DNA of 64,000 bases from Leucobacter sp. 7(1) (GTDB lineage Bacteria; Actinomycetota; Actinomycetes; Actinomycetales; Microbacteriaceae). The notes beneath the pieces are model-generated. The model was given only the letters and a program-made list of their open reading frames with translations, was not told where the DNA came from and ran no database searches. Shown here piece by piece: positions 21,594-29,624 of the stretch. The translations under genes were made by a program, and so were the position numbers. Each line of letters starts with the position of its first letter. Position 1 is the first letter of the stretch. The stretch covers positions 1 to 64,000 of the forward strand of contig NZ_FUID01000022.1 of assembly GCF_900163635.1 (NCBI RefSeq). The letters are read 5' to 3'.

Positions 21594-22544
21594 TTATTCC
21601 CCCAGTTGCGCGGCAGCCTGCTCCGTATAGCGCTCAGTTGCGCGACGCGGCACCATGACGACCGGCACCGGTGCGTGGCGCAGGATCTTCGTGGCGTGCG
21701 AACCCAGCGAGATTCGCGCCAGCGCTCCGAGGCTGCTGGAGCCGACAAGGAGCACTTCGGCGTCTCCCCAGGGGATTGCCCGCAATGCCGAGTGCCAATC
21801 CGTGCCGGCGCCAAGCGCGAGCTCCACATTTGCCGGCGGCTGGGCGAACGCGGCGACCTCCGCGAGCAGCCCCTCAGAACGATCGCGAATCACCGCTTCC
21901 CACTCCGCAATCACCGCGTCCTCGGCTTGGAAGCCGATCGCCGCACCCAGTAGCCCGCGGGGGCGCGTGTGGAACGAAGCCACCCGGAACGCGGCCCCCG
22001 AGTCAGCGGCGATTGCCGCCGCCCCCAGGACAAGCTCACCTGAGGTGTCCGAGCCACTGAACGCCGCGGTCACCCGCGAGAGCCGAGCATCGGGTGCGAC
22101 GGTGAAGCCGTGCGGCGCAATCGCGACGGGTAGCTCCGCGCTCTGCAGCAGGCCCAGGCTGACGGACCCGAGGGCGATCCCGGGAGCCGCCTCCCGGTCT
22201 CGTGCCTCGTCTTCATCACCCGCGGACCCGACAACGAGCCGGACTGCACCGGCATCCTCGCACACGTCGAGCAGACCGCGACGCGCGCTGGCGGCTCGGT
22301 GTACGCGGGTGCGCACGGTGATGTCGTCTGGGATCCGTGACTGAGCCTCGACGAGGGAGGCTTCGGCAGCCGCACCCAGGAACCGCTGGTACTCGCCGTC
22401 AACCCCACCCGGTCCTCCCGGCCACCCAGCCGAGGTGACGGAGGCGAGCACGAGATCCTGCGCATACGACCGGGCAAGCAGCACGCCGAGTTCGACCGCA
22501 GCGCGCGAGCAGTGACTCGGGGCAACCCCGACGACGATACTCAT
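21594..22544 (-). CDS. universal stress protein, tandem UspA domains
   Basis: A 316-residue protein of two UspA domains (about 1-145 and 155-300). Each opens with a VVGVAPS or VTAAFSGS type strand. The second ends with VLLVGSSSLGALARISLGSHATKILRHAPVPVVMVP, resembling the G-x2-G-x9-G-S/T ATP motif (GSSSLGALARISLGSHAT), so at least that domain may bind ATP. ATGA overlap with the preceding permease stop shows translational coupling; Usp proteins often regulate such transporters. Confidence 0.9.
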   Translation of the reverse strand: MSIVVGVAPSHCSRAAVELGVLLARSYAQDLVLASVTSAGWPGGPGGVDGEYQRFLGAAAEASLVEAQSRIPDDITVRTRVHRAASARRGLLDVCEDAGAVRLVVGSAGDEDEARDREAAPGIALGSVSLGLLQSAELPVAIAPHGFTVAPDARLSRVTAAFSGSDTSGELVLGAAAIAADSGAAFRVASFHTRPRGLLGAAIGFQAEDAVIAEWEAVIRDRSEGLLAEVAAFAQPPANVELALGAGTDWHSALRAIPWGDAEVLLVGSSSLGALARISLGSHATKILRHAPVPVVMVPRRATERYTEQAAAQLGE

Positions 22545-24082
22545 CGGCCGGGCCCAGTGTCGGGGCCGCTGCCGGATCCGCCGCCCGATACGACATCAAT
22601 CGAACCGGAGTCGTCTGCATCAGCCTCGTCGCTCGCGTAGCGGTAGCGACCCGGGCCTGTCAGCACGATCATCCCCGTCTTGATCTGCTCGCCGAGCACC
22701 GAGTTCTTCCGACCGGTGAACCAGTACCAGACGAGCACCAGGGCGGTCCAGATCGCGAACACAATGATCGTGATCGGACGGAGGTCCTTGATGATCCAGA
22801 GGCAACCGATGATCGAGAGGATCGGAACGACGGGGTACAGCGGGACGCGGAACTTGCGCTCAAGATCGGGTTCCCGGCGGCGCAGCACCATGACGGCGAT
22901 CGACACGACAAGGAACGCCGCGAGTGTACCGATCGACGTCATCTCAGCGAGGAAGTTGATCGGGAGGACGCCCGCGAGGATCGCAACGATGATCGACACG
23001 ATAATTGTGTTTGCGACCGGGGTCATGGTGCGCGGGTTGACCTTCTGGAAGATCTTCGGCGCCATGCCGTCGCGCGACATCGCGAACAGGATTCGGGTCT
23101 GGCCGTACAGCACGACGAGGGTCACGCTGAAGATCGAGATCACCGCACCGGCGGCAACAACGGTACCGGGCCAGGTCGCACCAACGATGTTCTGCAGGAT
23201 CGCGGACAGCCCCGCGCTCTGACCGGCGAACTCACTCTGATCCTGCGCCCCGAGTGCGGTGACCGCGACAAGTACATACACGGCAGTAACAATGATCAGG
23301 GCGCTGATGAGCGCGATCGGGAGGTTTCGGCGTGGGTTCTTTGCCTCGTCACCTGCGGTCGCGACGGCGTCGAGACCGACGAATGAGAAGAAGATGATGC
23401 CGGCCCCGGTCATGACCCCGGCGAACCCGAAGGGCGCGAAGTTGGCGAAGTGGTCTGCGTTCCAGCCGGTGATACCGACGGCGACGAAGAAGAGCAGCAC
23501 GGCGATCTTGATGAGCACCATGACCGTGTTTGCGACGACCGACTCGGAGGTGCCGCGGATGAGGAGCAGACAGCAGAGCCCGATCAGGATCACGGCGGGC
23601 AGGTTGATGATCCCGCCCTCCTCCGGCGCGTAGAGCAGCGCATGTGGCAGCTCCCAACCGAAGAGGTTCGTGACGAGCTGATTCACATACTGCGACCAAC
23701 CCACCGCAACCGCCGCGGTCGAGACCCCGTATTCGAGGAGGAGACAGGCCGCAACCCCCATCGCGGGGAGCTCACCCAGGGTGCTGTACGCGTACGAATA
23801 CGACGATCCGGAGACCGGCACGCTACTCGCAAGCTCTGCGTAACAGAGCACCGAGAGGCCGGCGACGAGGCCCGCGATCACAAATGACCAGAGCACGGCG
23901 GGGCCCGCGATCGGCACGGCCTCCGCGAGGATGAAGAAGATGCCCGTACCGATGGTGCCGCCCACACCAATCATGGTGAGTGGGAACAACCCGATGCTTC
24001 GTTTCAGCTGCGAGCCGGATTCACCCCCATCTCGGGGTACGGGCTTTACTCGGAACAGCTGCTGACGCAGGGTACTCGGCAT
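22541..24082 (-). CDS. APC-superfamily amino-acid permease (CAT-like)
   Basis: A 513-residue inner-membrane transporter with about twelve to fourteen hydrophobic segments. MIGVGGTIGTGIFF (about 37-50) is the unwound first helix that binds the amino acid backbone; FFSFVGLDAVATAGDEAKNPRRNLP and LFAMSRDGMAPKIF are family hallmarks. The C-terminal tail after residue 460 is acidic and Gly/Ser-rich. Gene order with Usp downstream and a PLP decarboxylase upstream suggests import of a basic amino acid (Lys, Arg or ornithine). A hairpin at 24141 and a palindrome at 24168 lie between it and the decarboxylase gene. Confidence 0.9.
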   Translation of the reverse strand: MPSTLRQQLFRVKPVPRDGGESGSQLKRSIGLFPLTMIGVGGTIGTGIFFILAEAVPIAGPAVLWSFVIAGLVAGLSVLCYAELASSVPVSGSSYSYAYSTLGELPAMGVAACLLLEYGVSTAAVAVGWSQYVNQLVTNLFGWELPHALLYAPEEGGIINLPAVILIGLCCLLLIRGTSESVVANTVMVLIKIAVLLFFVAVGITGWNADHFANFAPFGFAGVMTGAGIIFFSFVGLDAVATAGDEAKNPRRNLPIALISALIIVTAVYVLVAVTALGAQDQSEFAGQSAGLSAILQNIVGATWPGTVVAAGAVISIFSVTLVVLYGQTRILFAMSRDGMAPKIFQKVNPRTMTPVANTIIVSIIVAILAGVLPINFLAEMTSIGTLAAFLVVSIAVMVLRRREPDLERKFRVPLYPVVPILSIIGCLWIIKDLRPITIIVFAIWTALVLVWYWFTGRKNSVLGEQIKTGMIVLTGPGRYRYASDEADADDSGSIDVVSGGGSGSGPDTGPGR

Positions 24083-24140
24083 GTCAGTCTTTCTCCAGAC
24101 TTCCTTGTCTCGTGGGCCACACAGGCCCGCTTCTCGGGGA

Positions 24141-24163
24141 TCCCGGCCGGGGCCCGGCCGGGA
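24141..24163 (-). terminator. GC-rich hairpin upstream of the permease
   Basis: Perfect 10-bp arms (24141-24150 and 24154-24163) around a GGC loop, about 100 bp after the decarboxylase stop and 59 bp before the permease start on the minus strand. It may attenuate read-through from the decarboxylase gene. Confidence 0.6.
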
Positions 24164-24167
24164 GATG

Positions 24168-24186
24168 ATCCACAGGGTGTGGATCG
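24168..24186. promoter_or_regulatory. palindrome, candidate operator upstream of the permease
   Basis: GATCCACA-GGG-TGTGGATC is a perfect 8-3-8 inverted repeat 86 bp upstream of the permease start codon. The half-site TCCACA also forms the arms of the dyad in the decarboxylase/LysR divergent region at 25967, which hints at one regulator for both. A hairpin role in RNA is the alternative. Confidence 0.45.
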
Positions 24187-24223
24187 CGGCGTGTTCGGTT
24201 CCCCCGTCCCCGAACAGCCAGAA

Positions 24224-24249
24224 CGCCCCGGCGCGGATGCGCCGGGGCG
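24224..24249 (-). terminator. terminator of the PLP decarboxylase gene
   Basis: Perfect 11-bp arms (24224-24234 and 24239-24249) with a GGAT loop, beginning 13 bases after the stop codon at 24263 on the minus strand. Confidence 0.8.
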
Positions 24250-24262
24250 AAGATTGATGTGG

Positions 24263-25912
24263 TTACCCCACGCGGATCACCCGGAAGGTGGATACGTGAG
24301 GGTCAAGGGCACCGCGGACGTAGCCCGTCGGGGAACCGGATACGGCCTGCAGAAACTCGACGGCTGCTGCGGTGATCTCTTCCCCGGGCATAATGTTCGG
24401 GATCCCGGGCGGGTACGCCGCGAGGGTATCCGCGGACACACGCCCGATCGCCTCGGCGGCGGGCACGATTTCGGTCTCACCGAAGAAGCCATCACGTGGG
24501 GTGAGTCGGCGTGCACCGGGCGCGGGCATCGGAGGGAACTCGACGGCACCGGCGGTCGCGGCGCGTTCCGCGTCTGCCGCGGCCGAGGACACCACGTCCT
24601 CGAGCGCACGGTGGATCGCGGCGACGTCCGGGGTCTTCCCCGCACCGATGACCGCGACGATCGAGGTGGCCGTGGACATCTCGAAGTACAGGGCGTGATC
24701 GGTGATGAGCTGGTTCCGAACCCAGTGCCCACTCAGCCCAGTCGCTGAAACATCAATGGGTACGCGCAGCACGTCGGTGTCGACAATGTCGGGGAACTCG
24801 CCAAAGTGATCGCTCACAATATCAAAGCGGGGATCAGCGCGGAGCACCTCACGCAGGTGCTGGGCGGTTTCGACCGAGCGTCCAATGGCGGCCTCTCCGG
24901 TGACAAGCGCCGAGCGAGCGATGTCGAGCGAGGCCCGCATGATCGCGCTTGTCGAGGTCGAAGCGGTCATGCCAAACGCGCGTTCGACAAGCGCCTCCAG
25001 CCTGTCCGCGAACGGCCCGTGGCCCAGGTGCAACATCGCGGTCTGCGTGAGTGATCCCGCAAGTTTGTGCGTGCTCGAAACCACAAGGTCGGCGCCGAGT
25101 CGTGCGGGCGATTCGGGTAGTTCTGGATGGAACCCGAAGTGCGGACCCCAGGCTCCGTCAACAATCAGGGGCGCACCGTGCGCGTGCGCCACATCGGCAA
25201 GGCCGCGGACGTCGGATACTGAGCCGAAGTAGCTTGGGGAAATAATGTAGACGGCCGCGGCGGCTCGGCCCTCCTGCTCCGCGAGTGTCAGGGCCGCGTC
25301 GAGCGCTTCCGGCGAGACGCCGTGAGCCATACCATTCACTGCGTCGACGGCGGGGAACACGTAGGAGGGCGTGATGCCAGCGAGCAGGACCCCGTCGCTG
25401 AAGCTCGAGTGTGCACTGCGCTGCGCGAGGAGGTGTTCGCCCAGGCCGCGCGCCGCGATCGCCGCGGTACGGTTCGCTTGGGATGCGCCGTTAGTGAGGA
25501 ACCAGGTGCGCTTCGCCCCCCAGGCGTCCGCCGCGAGTTCGAGGGCTTCGTCGAGGGCCGAGTGCGCTTCCAGGTCGATGCCCTCGAGGAGCATGGGCAC
25601 ATCCAGTTGCAGCGCGCGCTCACCCAGGTACTCGGACAGCCGGGCGCTCAGACCCAGGTCGCTGCCACCGTGCCCCGGCACCATGAGCTGGGTCGGGTTA
25701 CGCGCAATGTAGCGGTCGAGTGCGTCCGCATAGGGGGTGACCGCGTGCCGGCGCAGGCGCTCGTCACCCTGCGCGGTGACATCCTGAACAGTGGCGTCCT
25801 GCGCGGTGACATCCTGAACAGTGACGTCCTGCACGGTGGCGTCCTGCACTGTGGTCTGGGGGTCGGTGGCCGCGGGAGCAGCGTCGCGGCGCGCGGAATC
25901 GGCAATGAGCAT
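24263..25912 (-). CDS. Orn/Lys/Arg decarboxylase-family PLP enzyme
   Basis: A 549-residue fold-type I PLP enzyme of the SpeA/CadA-like basic amino-acid decarboxylase group. After a variable N-terminus come MVPGHGG, FLTNGASQANRTA, VDGAWGPHFGFHP, and STHKLAGSLTQ, whose Lys should carry PLP. The C-terminal domain ends with AYPPGIPNIMPGEEI, diagnostic for this family. The product would be a diamine (cadaverine, putrescine or agmatine). Residues of about 20-45 are a pentapeptide repeat (TVQDV/TAQDA) just before the conserved region. A basic amino-acid permease lies downstream and a LysR regulator diverges upstream. The start at 25912 lacks a good ribosome site. Confidence 0.88.
   Translation of the reverse strand: MLIADSARRDAAPAATDPQTTVQDATVQDVTVQDVTAQDATVQDVTAQGDERLRRHAVTPYADALDRYIARNPTQLMVPGHGGSDLGLSARLSEYLGERALQLDVPMLLEGIDLEAHSALDEALELAADAWGAKRTWFLTNGASQANRTAAIAARGLGEHLLAQRSAHSSFSDGVLLAGITPSYVFPAVDAVNGMAHGVSPEALDAALTLAEQEGRAAAAVYIISPSYFGSVSDVRGLADVAHAHGAPLIVDGAWGPHFGFHPELPESPARLGADLVVSSTHKLAGSLTQTAMLHLGHGPFADRLEALVERAFGMTASTSTSAIMRASLDIARSALVTGEAAIGRSVETAQHLREVLRADPRFDIVSDHFGEFPDIVDTDVLRVPIDVSATGLSGHWVRNQLITDHALYFEMSTATSIVAVIGAGKTPDVAAIHRALEDVVSSAAADAERAATAGAVEFPPMPAPGARRLTPRDGFFGETEIVPAAEAIGRVSADTLAAYPPGIPNIMPGEEITAAAVEFLQAVSGSPTGYVRGALDPHVSTFRVIRVG
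25776..25850. repeat. in-frame 15-bp tandem repeat in the decarboxylase N-terminus
   Basis: Five 15-bp units begin at 25776, 25791, 25806, 25821 and 25836, each starting GTG and containing TCCTG. Units 1 and 3 are identical, giving a 30-bp higher-order period. On the coding strand they encode TVQDV/TAQDA pentapeptides. Unlike the other three coding arrays, these units lack GATCCGGC. Confidence 0.93.
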
Positions 25913-25966
25913 GACACCATCGTGGCGAAGCCGGCGCGGGATCTGAATCCCGTTCTTCCTCAGTAT

Positions 25967-25985
25967 CCACATACAGGGTATGTGG
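25967..25985. promoter_or_regulatory. dyad operator between decarboxylase and LysR genes
   Basis: CCACATAC-AGG-GTATGTGG is a perfect 8-3-8 inverted repeat in the 120-bp divergent region, 48 bp from the LysR start and 55 bp from the decarboxylase start. LysR proteins usually bind such a dyad next to their own gene. The outer half-site TCCACA recurs at 24168. Confidence 0.65.
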
Positions 25986-26032
25986 CAAGATGGATAATTC
26001 ACGCAGCGCATACGATATGGGATAGGTGACGA

Positions 26033-26953
26033 GTGATTGATCTCCGCCAACTTCAGGCACTCCGGGCCGTGCATCGCACAGGCTCGGTGACCCAGGCGGC
26101 CCGCAGTCTTGGCTGGAGCCAGCCGACGGTGGACTACCACCTCCGGAATCTCGACGCGCTCATCGGCGGTGCCCTGCTCGAACGCAGTTCCCGCGGGAGC
26201 ACGCTCACTCCTGTCGGGCACCTCGTGCTCGACCGCGCACAGGAGATCCTCACGCTCAGCGATCGGGCGCTGCGTGATGCCCGAGAGTTCACACACATGG
26301 GCCAAACGCGGCTCCGGTTTGGCACGTTCCCCACCGCTGCCGCGCGGCTCCTCCCCGCCATCGCCGCGCAGCTCAGCGATCTCAGCATCGAGTTAGACGC
26401 GGTGCTCGAAGAGGTCGGACCCCTCATCACCCACGTCAATCAGCGCGAGCTCGACGCCGCCCTGCTGTATTCGGTGCCCGGCCACGAACTCACCTTTCGG
26501 CCCGACATTGTGACCACCGAGGTGCTGCGGGATCCGCTTCTGCTCGCCCTCCCCGAAGGGCACCCGATCGCGTCACACACCTCGATCAGCCGGGAAACCT
26601 TTCTCACCCTGCACAGCGAGCGCTGGCTCCTCGGAACTTCTCTGTACGACCCGATGGACGCCGTCGTTGTCGACACCTTCGCCGCCGCCGGGTACACGCT
26701 CGAAGTCGCAATCCGCAGCGATGACTTCCAGGCGATGCTCGGCATGATCGCGGCTCGGATGGTGATCGGCCTGGTGGCGAAGCTCGCGATCGGGTCGGGC
26801 CACCCGGGAGTAGTGCTCCGGCCGATCGACGACCCCAACTTCGCCCGGTCGGTGTTGCTCGCGGCACCCACCGAAGGGGCATCCCGGCAACCCTCCGCCG
26901 CGGTACGCCAGCTCGCCGTCGCCATCCGAAACGCAGTCGCCGGCCTCGAATAG
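26033..26953 (+). CDS. LysR-family regulator
   Basis: A 306-residue LysR-type regulator. The winged helix-turn-helix occupies residues 1-60 (LRQLQALRAVHRTGSVTQAARSL, then SQPTVDYHLRNLDALIGG); YHLRNLD replaces the more usual SRQIRxLE, a variant common in actinobacteria. The effector domain follows (about 90-300). The start is GTG at 26033, with AGGTGA five bases upstream. It diverges from the PLP decarboxylase and likely controls it, and possibly the permease, in response to a basic amino acid. Confidence 0.88.
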   Translation: MIDLRQLQALRAVHRTGSVTQAARSLGWSQPTVDYHLRNLDALIGGALLERSSRGSTLTPVGHLVLDRAQEILTLSDRALRDAREFTHMGQTRLRFGTFPTAAARLLPAIAAQLSDLSIELDAVLEEVGPLITHVNQRELDAALLYSVPGHELTFRPDIVTTEVLRDPLLLALPEGHPIASHTSISRETFLTLHSERWLLGTSLYDPMDAVVVDTFAAAGYTLEVAIRSDDFQAMLGMIAARMVIGLVAKLAIGSGHPGVVLRPIDDPNFARSVLLAAPTEGASRQPSAAVRQLAVAIRNAVAGLE

Positions 26954-27114
26954 GCGGACTCGCGCCGCCAGTGCACCCGCCCATTTTTCACGCCAGCAAT
27001 GACGAGAAATCCGGCTTGTCCTGGTGAACAGCCGGGCCTACGCTTCGGACAGAGGAAGTTCCTCCGCTCCTGACTCCCCAACAACGATGTTCGGGGCACC
27101 TGGGAAGGACAACG

Positions 27115-27852
27115 ATGTCACCGACGTATGTACTTATTCACGGTTCCTGGCACACCGGTGCTGACTGGGCCGAGGTTGTCACCGCACTCGCGACCCACGG
27201 CATCACGGACGTGCACACCCCCACCGTCGCCGGACACGGCGTTGGTGTGCCGAAAAACGTCACCCACAACGATTGCGTGCAGTCAATCGTCGACTACGTC
27301 CTGGAGCACGATCTCCGGGACGTTGTCCTCGTCGGTCACAGCTACGGAGGCACGATCGTGTCGCGACTCTACGAGGAGCTCCCCGACAGGATCCGGCGGC
27401 TCGTGTATCTCAACGCGTTTGTGCTCGCCCCCAATGAGTGCCTGAACGACAACACTCCGCCCGTGGACCGAGCCGCGCTCGAATCCTTGGCCCTCGCTTC
27501 AGCCGACGACACGATCTCCATGCCGTTTGAGCTGTGGCGGGAGCGCTTCATCGGTGATGCGGATGTTGCGCTCGCCCAGCGCACCCACGCCGGGCTCTCC
27601 CCCGAGCCTGCCCAACCCTGGCGAGACAGGCTCCCGCTCGACCGCTTCTATGACACCATCGAGCGGGTCGGACGCAGCTACATCAACTGCACCGAGGACA
27701 TCTCGATCCCGCAGGGCGAATGGTCTTGGCACCCACGGATGTCCCAGCGCCTGCGGAACCCGCGGCTCGTGCAGTTGCACGGCAGCCACGAGACTCTGTT
27801 TACCAATCCCACACTCCTCGCCGCGAAAATCGTCGAGGCCGGACGAGACTAG
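27115..27852 (+). CDS. alpha/beta hydrolase, EstC/hydroxynitrile-lyase-like
   Basis: A 245-residue cytoplasmic hydrolase. It begins with the strand YVLIHGSWHTGADW (oxyanion HGSWH), carries the nucleophile elbow GHSYGG at about 79-84, and ends with LVQLHGSHETLF, whose His is the likely catalytic base. This is the small plant-esterase-like subgroup (EstC, salicylate esterase, hydroxynitrile lyase). GGAAGGAC before the ATG fits a ribosome site. Substrate unknown. Its TAG and the converging Ppx/GppA stop share one CTAG. Confidence 0.85.
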   Translation: MSPTYVLIHGSWHTGADWAEVVTALATHGITDVHTPTVAGHGVGVPKNVTHNDCVQSIVDYVLEHDLRDVVLVGHSYGGTIVSRLYEELPDRIRRLVYLNAFVLAPNECLNDNTPPVDRAALESLALASADDTISMPFELWRERFIGDADVALAQRTHAGLSPEPAQPWRDRLPLDRFYDTIERVGRSYINCTEDISIPQGEWSWHPRMSQRLRNPRLVQLHGSHETLFTNPTLLAAKIVEAGRD

Positions 27853-28856
27853 CGACGGGCCGTCGCACCGTTTCCGTTCGCGGTCAGCGCGCTGCGAAAA
27901 TCATCCGCGCTGACAGGCTCCGCACCGCGGCCATCGAGCGCATCGATATACCGGAGCACAATCCCCTCACGCAGGGCCCACGGCGAGATCGTGAGCGTCG
28001 ACACGTCAAACACCTTCATCGCAGTGCGGAGCACGATCGCACCGGCCATGATCTGGTATCCGCGCTCGGGGGTGATCCCCGGCAGGTACTCACGCACGTT
28101 CGACGGCATATCTCGAAGCGTGGGCTCCCATTCTCGCAAACCCGCATAGTGCAGGGGCGCGAGGTCACCGTTTTCTGGATCCGGCGGACCACCGATGAGG
28201 CGGGCGAGCGAGCGGATCGTTTTTGACGTTCCCACCACACGTTTGGGCTTGGGACGGTCAAGGAACAGCTCCTCGCGGACCCGAGTAAATTCAGTGCGGG
28301 CGTGCAGCCGCAAAGCCGAAACCGCTTCCCGCGTGGGCGGATCCTCCGCGAGGTAGTTGATTGTGGTGCGGCCCGCACCGAGCGGCAGCGAGACCTGCAC
28401 ATCCGGGTACTCGTCGGCCCCCTGGGCGATCTCGAACGATCCACCACCGATGTCAAAGAGCAGGACTTCGCCGGCTGACCAGCCGAGCCACCGTCGCACC
28501 GCAAGCATCGTGATCCGCGCCTCGTCCTCCCCGGAAAGCACGTGCAGCGAGACCCCGGTCTCCCGTGCGATGCGCGCGAGCACCTCCTCACCGTTCGCGG
28601 CTTCGCGGATCGCGCTCGTCGCGGTGCAGATCAGATCGTCCACCCCGATCTCGTGGGCGATCCGCACTGACTCCGCGATTGCGGACGTGATCAGGCGCAC
28701 GCCTTCCTCAACGATCGCACCGTCGGCGTCGAGGTACCGCATCAGCCGCAGCACGGACCGCTGCGAGTGGTATGGGTTTGGGCTCGCGCCGGGGTGGGCG
28801 TCCACCACAAGCAGGTGGACTGTGTTAGATCCGACGTCGATCACTCCGAGGCGCAT
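27849..28856 (-). CDS. Ppx/GppA-family phosphatase
   Basis: A 335-residue ASKHA-fold protein. The two phosphate loops are VIDVGSNTVHLLV at the N-terminus and LFDIGGGSFEIA near residue 145. Conserved TATSAIREA and LPLGAGR are present. Members hydrolyse polyphosphate or pppGpp; the short form (about 300-340 residues, no HD domain) is typical for actinobacteria, which carry two paralogues. TAGAAT six bases before the ATG indicates a leaderless transcript. It lies 18 bp before deoC in gene order on the same strand. Confidence 0.9.
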   Translation of the reverse strand: MRLGVIDVGSNTVHLLVVDAHPGASPNPYHSQRSVLRLMRYLDADGAIVEEGVRLITSAIAESVRIAHEIGVDDLICTATSAIREAANGEEVLARIARETGVSLHVLSGEDEARITMLAVRRWLGWSAGEVLLFDIGGGSFEIAQGADEYPDVQVSLPLGAGRTTINYLAEDPPTREAVSALRLHARTEFTRVREELFLDRPKPKRVVGTSKTIRSLARLIGGPPDPENGDLAPLHYAGLREWEPTLRDMPSNVREYLPGITPERGYQIMAGAIVLRTAMKVFDVSTLTISPWALREGIVLRYIDALDGRGAEPVSADDFRSALTANGNGATARR

Positions 28857-28862
28857 GGGAAC

Positions 28863-28868
28863 ATTCTA
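28863..28868 (-). promoter_or_regulatory. leaderless -10 box of the Ppx/GppA gene
   Basis: On the minus strand TAGAAT is followed by exactly six bases and the ATG at 28856, inside the 18-bp gap after deoC. So the gene can be transcribed apart from deoC. Confidence 0.6.
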
Positions 28869-28874
28869 GGACTG

Positions 28875-29606
28875 TCAGTACACCTCTTCAGAACCAGAGC
28901 GGGCCGCCCCCGCAGTTCCCCAAGTGTCGAGGATGCCCGCGGTCCCCGAGATTCCAAAACGGGTGGCACCGGCAGCCCACATATCGCGCACCGCAGCCGC
29001 GGTCCGGATGCCGCCAGACGCCTTCACTCCGAGCCGTCCCCCAACAGTTTCCGCCATGATCCGTACCGCGTGCACCGTGGCACCGCCGGCCGGATCGAAG
29101 CCCGTCGAGGTCTTAACAAAGTCCGCACCGGCGGCCTCCGCCGCCCGGCAGCAAGCAACGATCTGCGCGTCGCTGAGCGCGGCCGTTTCAAGGATGACCT
29201 TGAGCACGCGCTCGGGGATCGCCTCACGCACCGCCCGGATCTCAGCTTCAACGCCCCGCCAGTCATCAGAGCGAATCAGCCCCCGGTTCACCACCATGTC
29301 AATCTCCCAGGCCCCATCCGCCGCGGCCTGCACAGCCTCGGCGGCTTTCACCTCGGCGGTGTGCACCCCGCTCGGGAACCCCACCACCGTGACGATCCGC
29401 ACGGGACTACTCCGCAAAGGACCGATCGCGTCCTCCAACAGGGTGGGGCTGATACACACCTGCCCCACACCGAGCGCGCGTGCGGCGATGAGGAATTGCT
29501 CAAGTTCCGCTGGTGTTGTGCCCGGGGCCAACAGCGTGTGATCCGCTCGCTCAAGGAAGGCTTCACGCGTGAGCTCGATCGAAGCGTGGGGTGCTGGGGT
29601 GTTCAT
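28875..29606 (-). CDS. deoC: deoxyribose-phosphate aldolase
   Basis: A 243-residue class I aldolase splitting 2-deoxyribose-5-phosphate into glyceraldehyde-3-phosphate and acetaldehyde in deoxynucleoside catabolism. The Schiff-base Lys is K165 in ADFVKTSTGF; the second Lys of the proton relay is in GVKASGGIR. VVGFPSG and DMVVNRG are also conserved. GGAGAG lies before the ATG. No deoA/deoD/cdd genes are adjacent. Confidence 0.95.
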   Translation of the reverse strand: MNTPAPHASIELTREAFLERADHTLLAPGTTPAELEQFLIAARALGVGQVCISPTLLEDAIGPLRSSPVRIVTVVGFPSGVHTAEVKAAEAVQAAADGAWEIDMVVNRGLIRSDDWRGVEAEIRAVREAIPERVLKVILETAALSDAQIVACCRAAEAAGADFVKTSTGFDPAGGATVHAVRIMAETVGGRLGVKASGGIRTAAAVRDMWAAGATRFGISGTAGILDTWGTAGAARSGSEEVY

Positions 29607-29624
29607 AGACTCTCCGATTCTGGG

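Noticed and set aside
24141-24186. riboswitch upstream of the permease
   Set aside because: Only two simple hairpins or palindromes are visible; no conserved core of lysine or other amino-acid riboswitches is recognisable.
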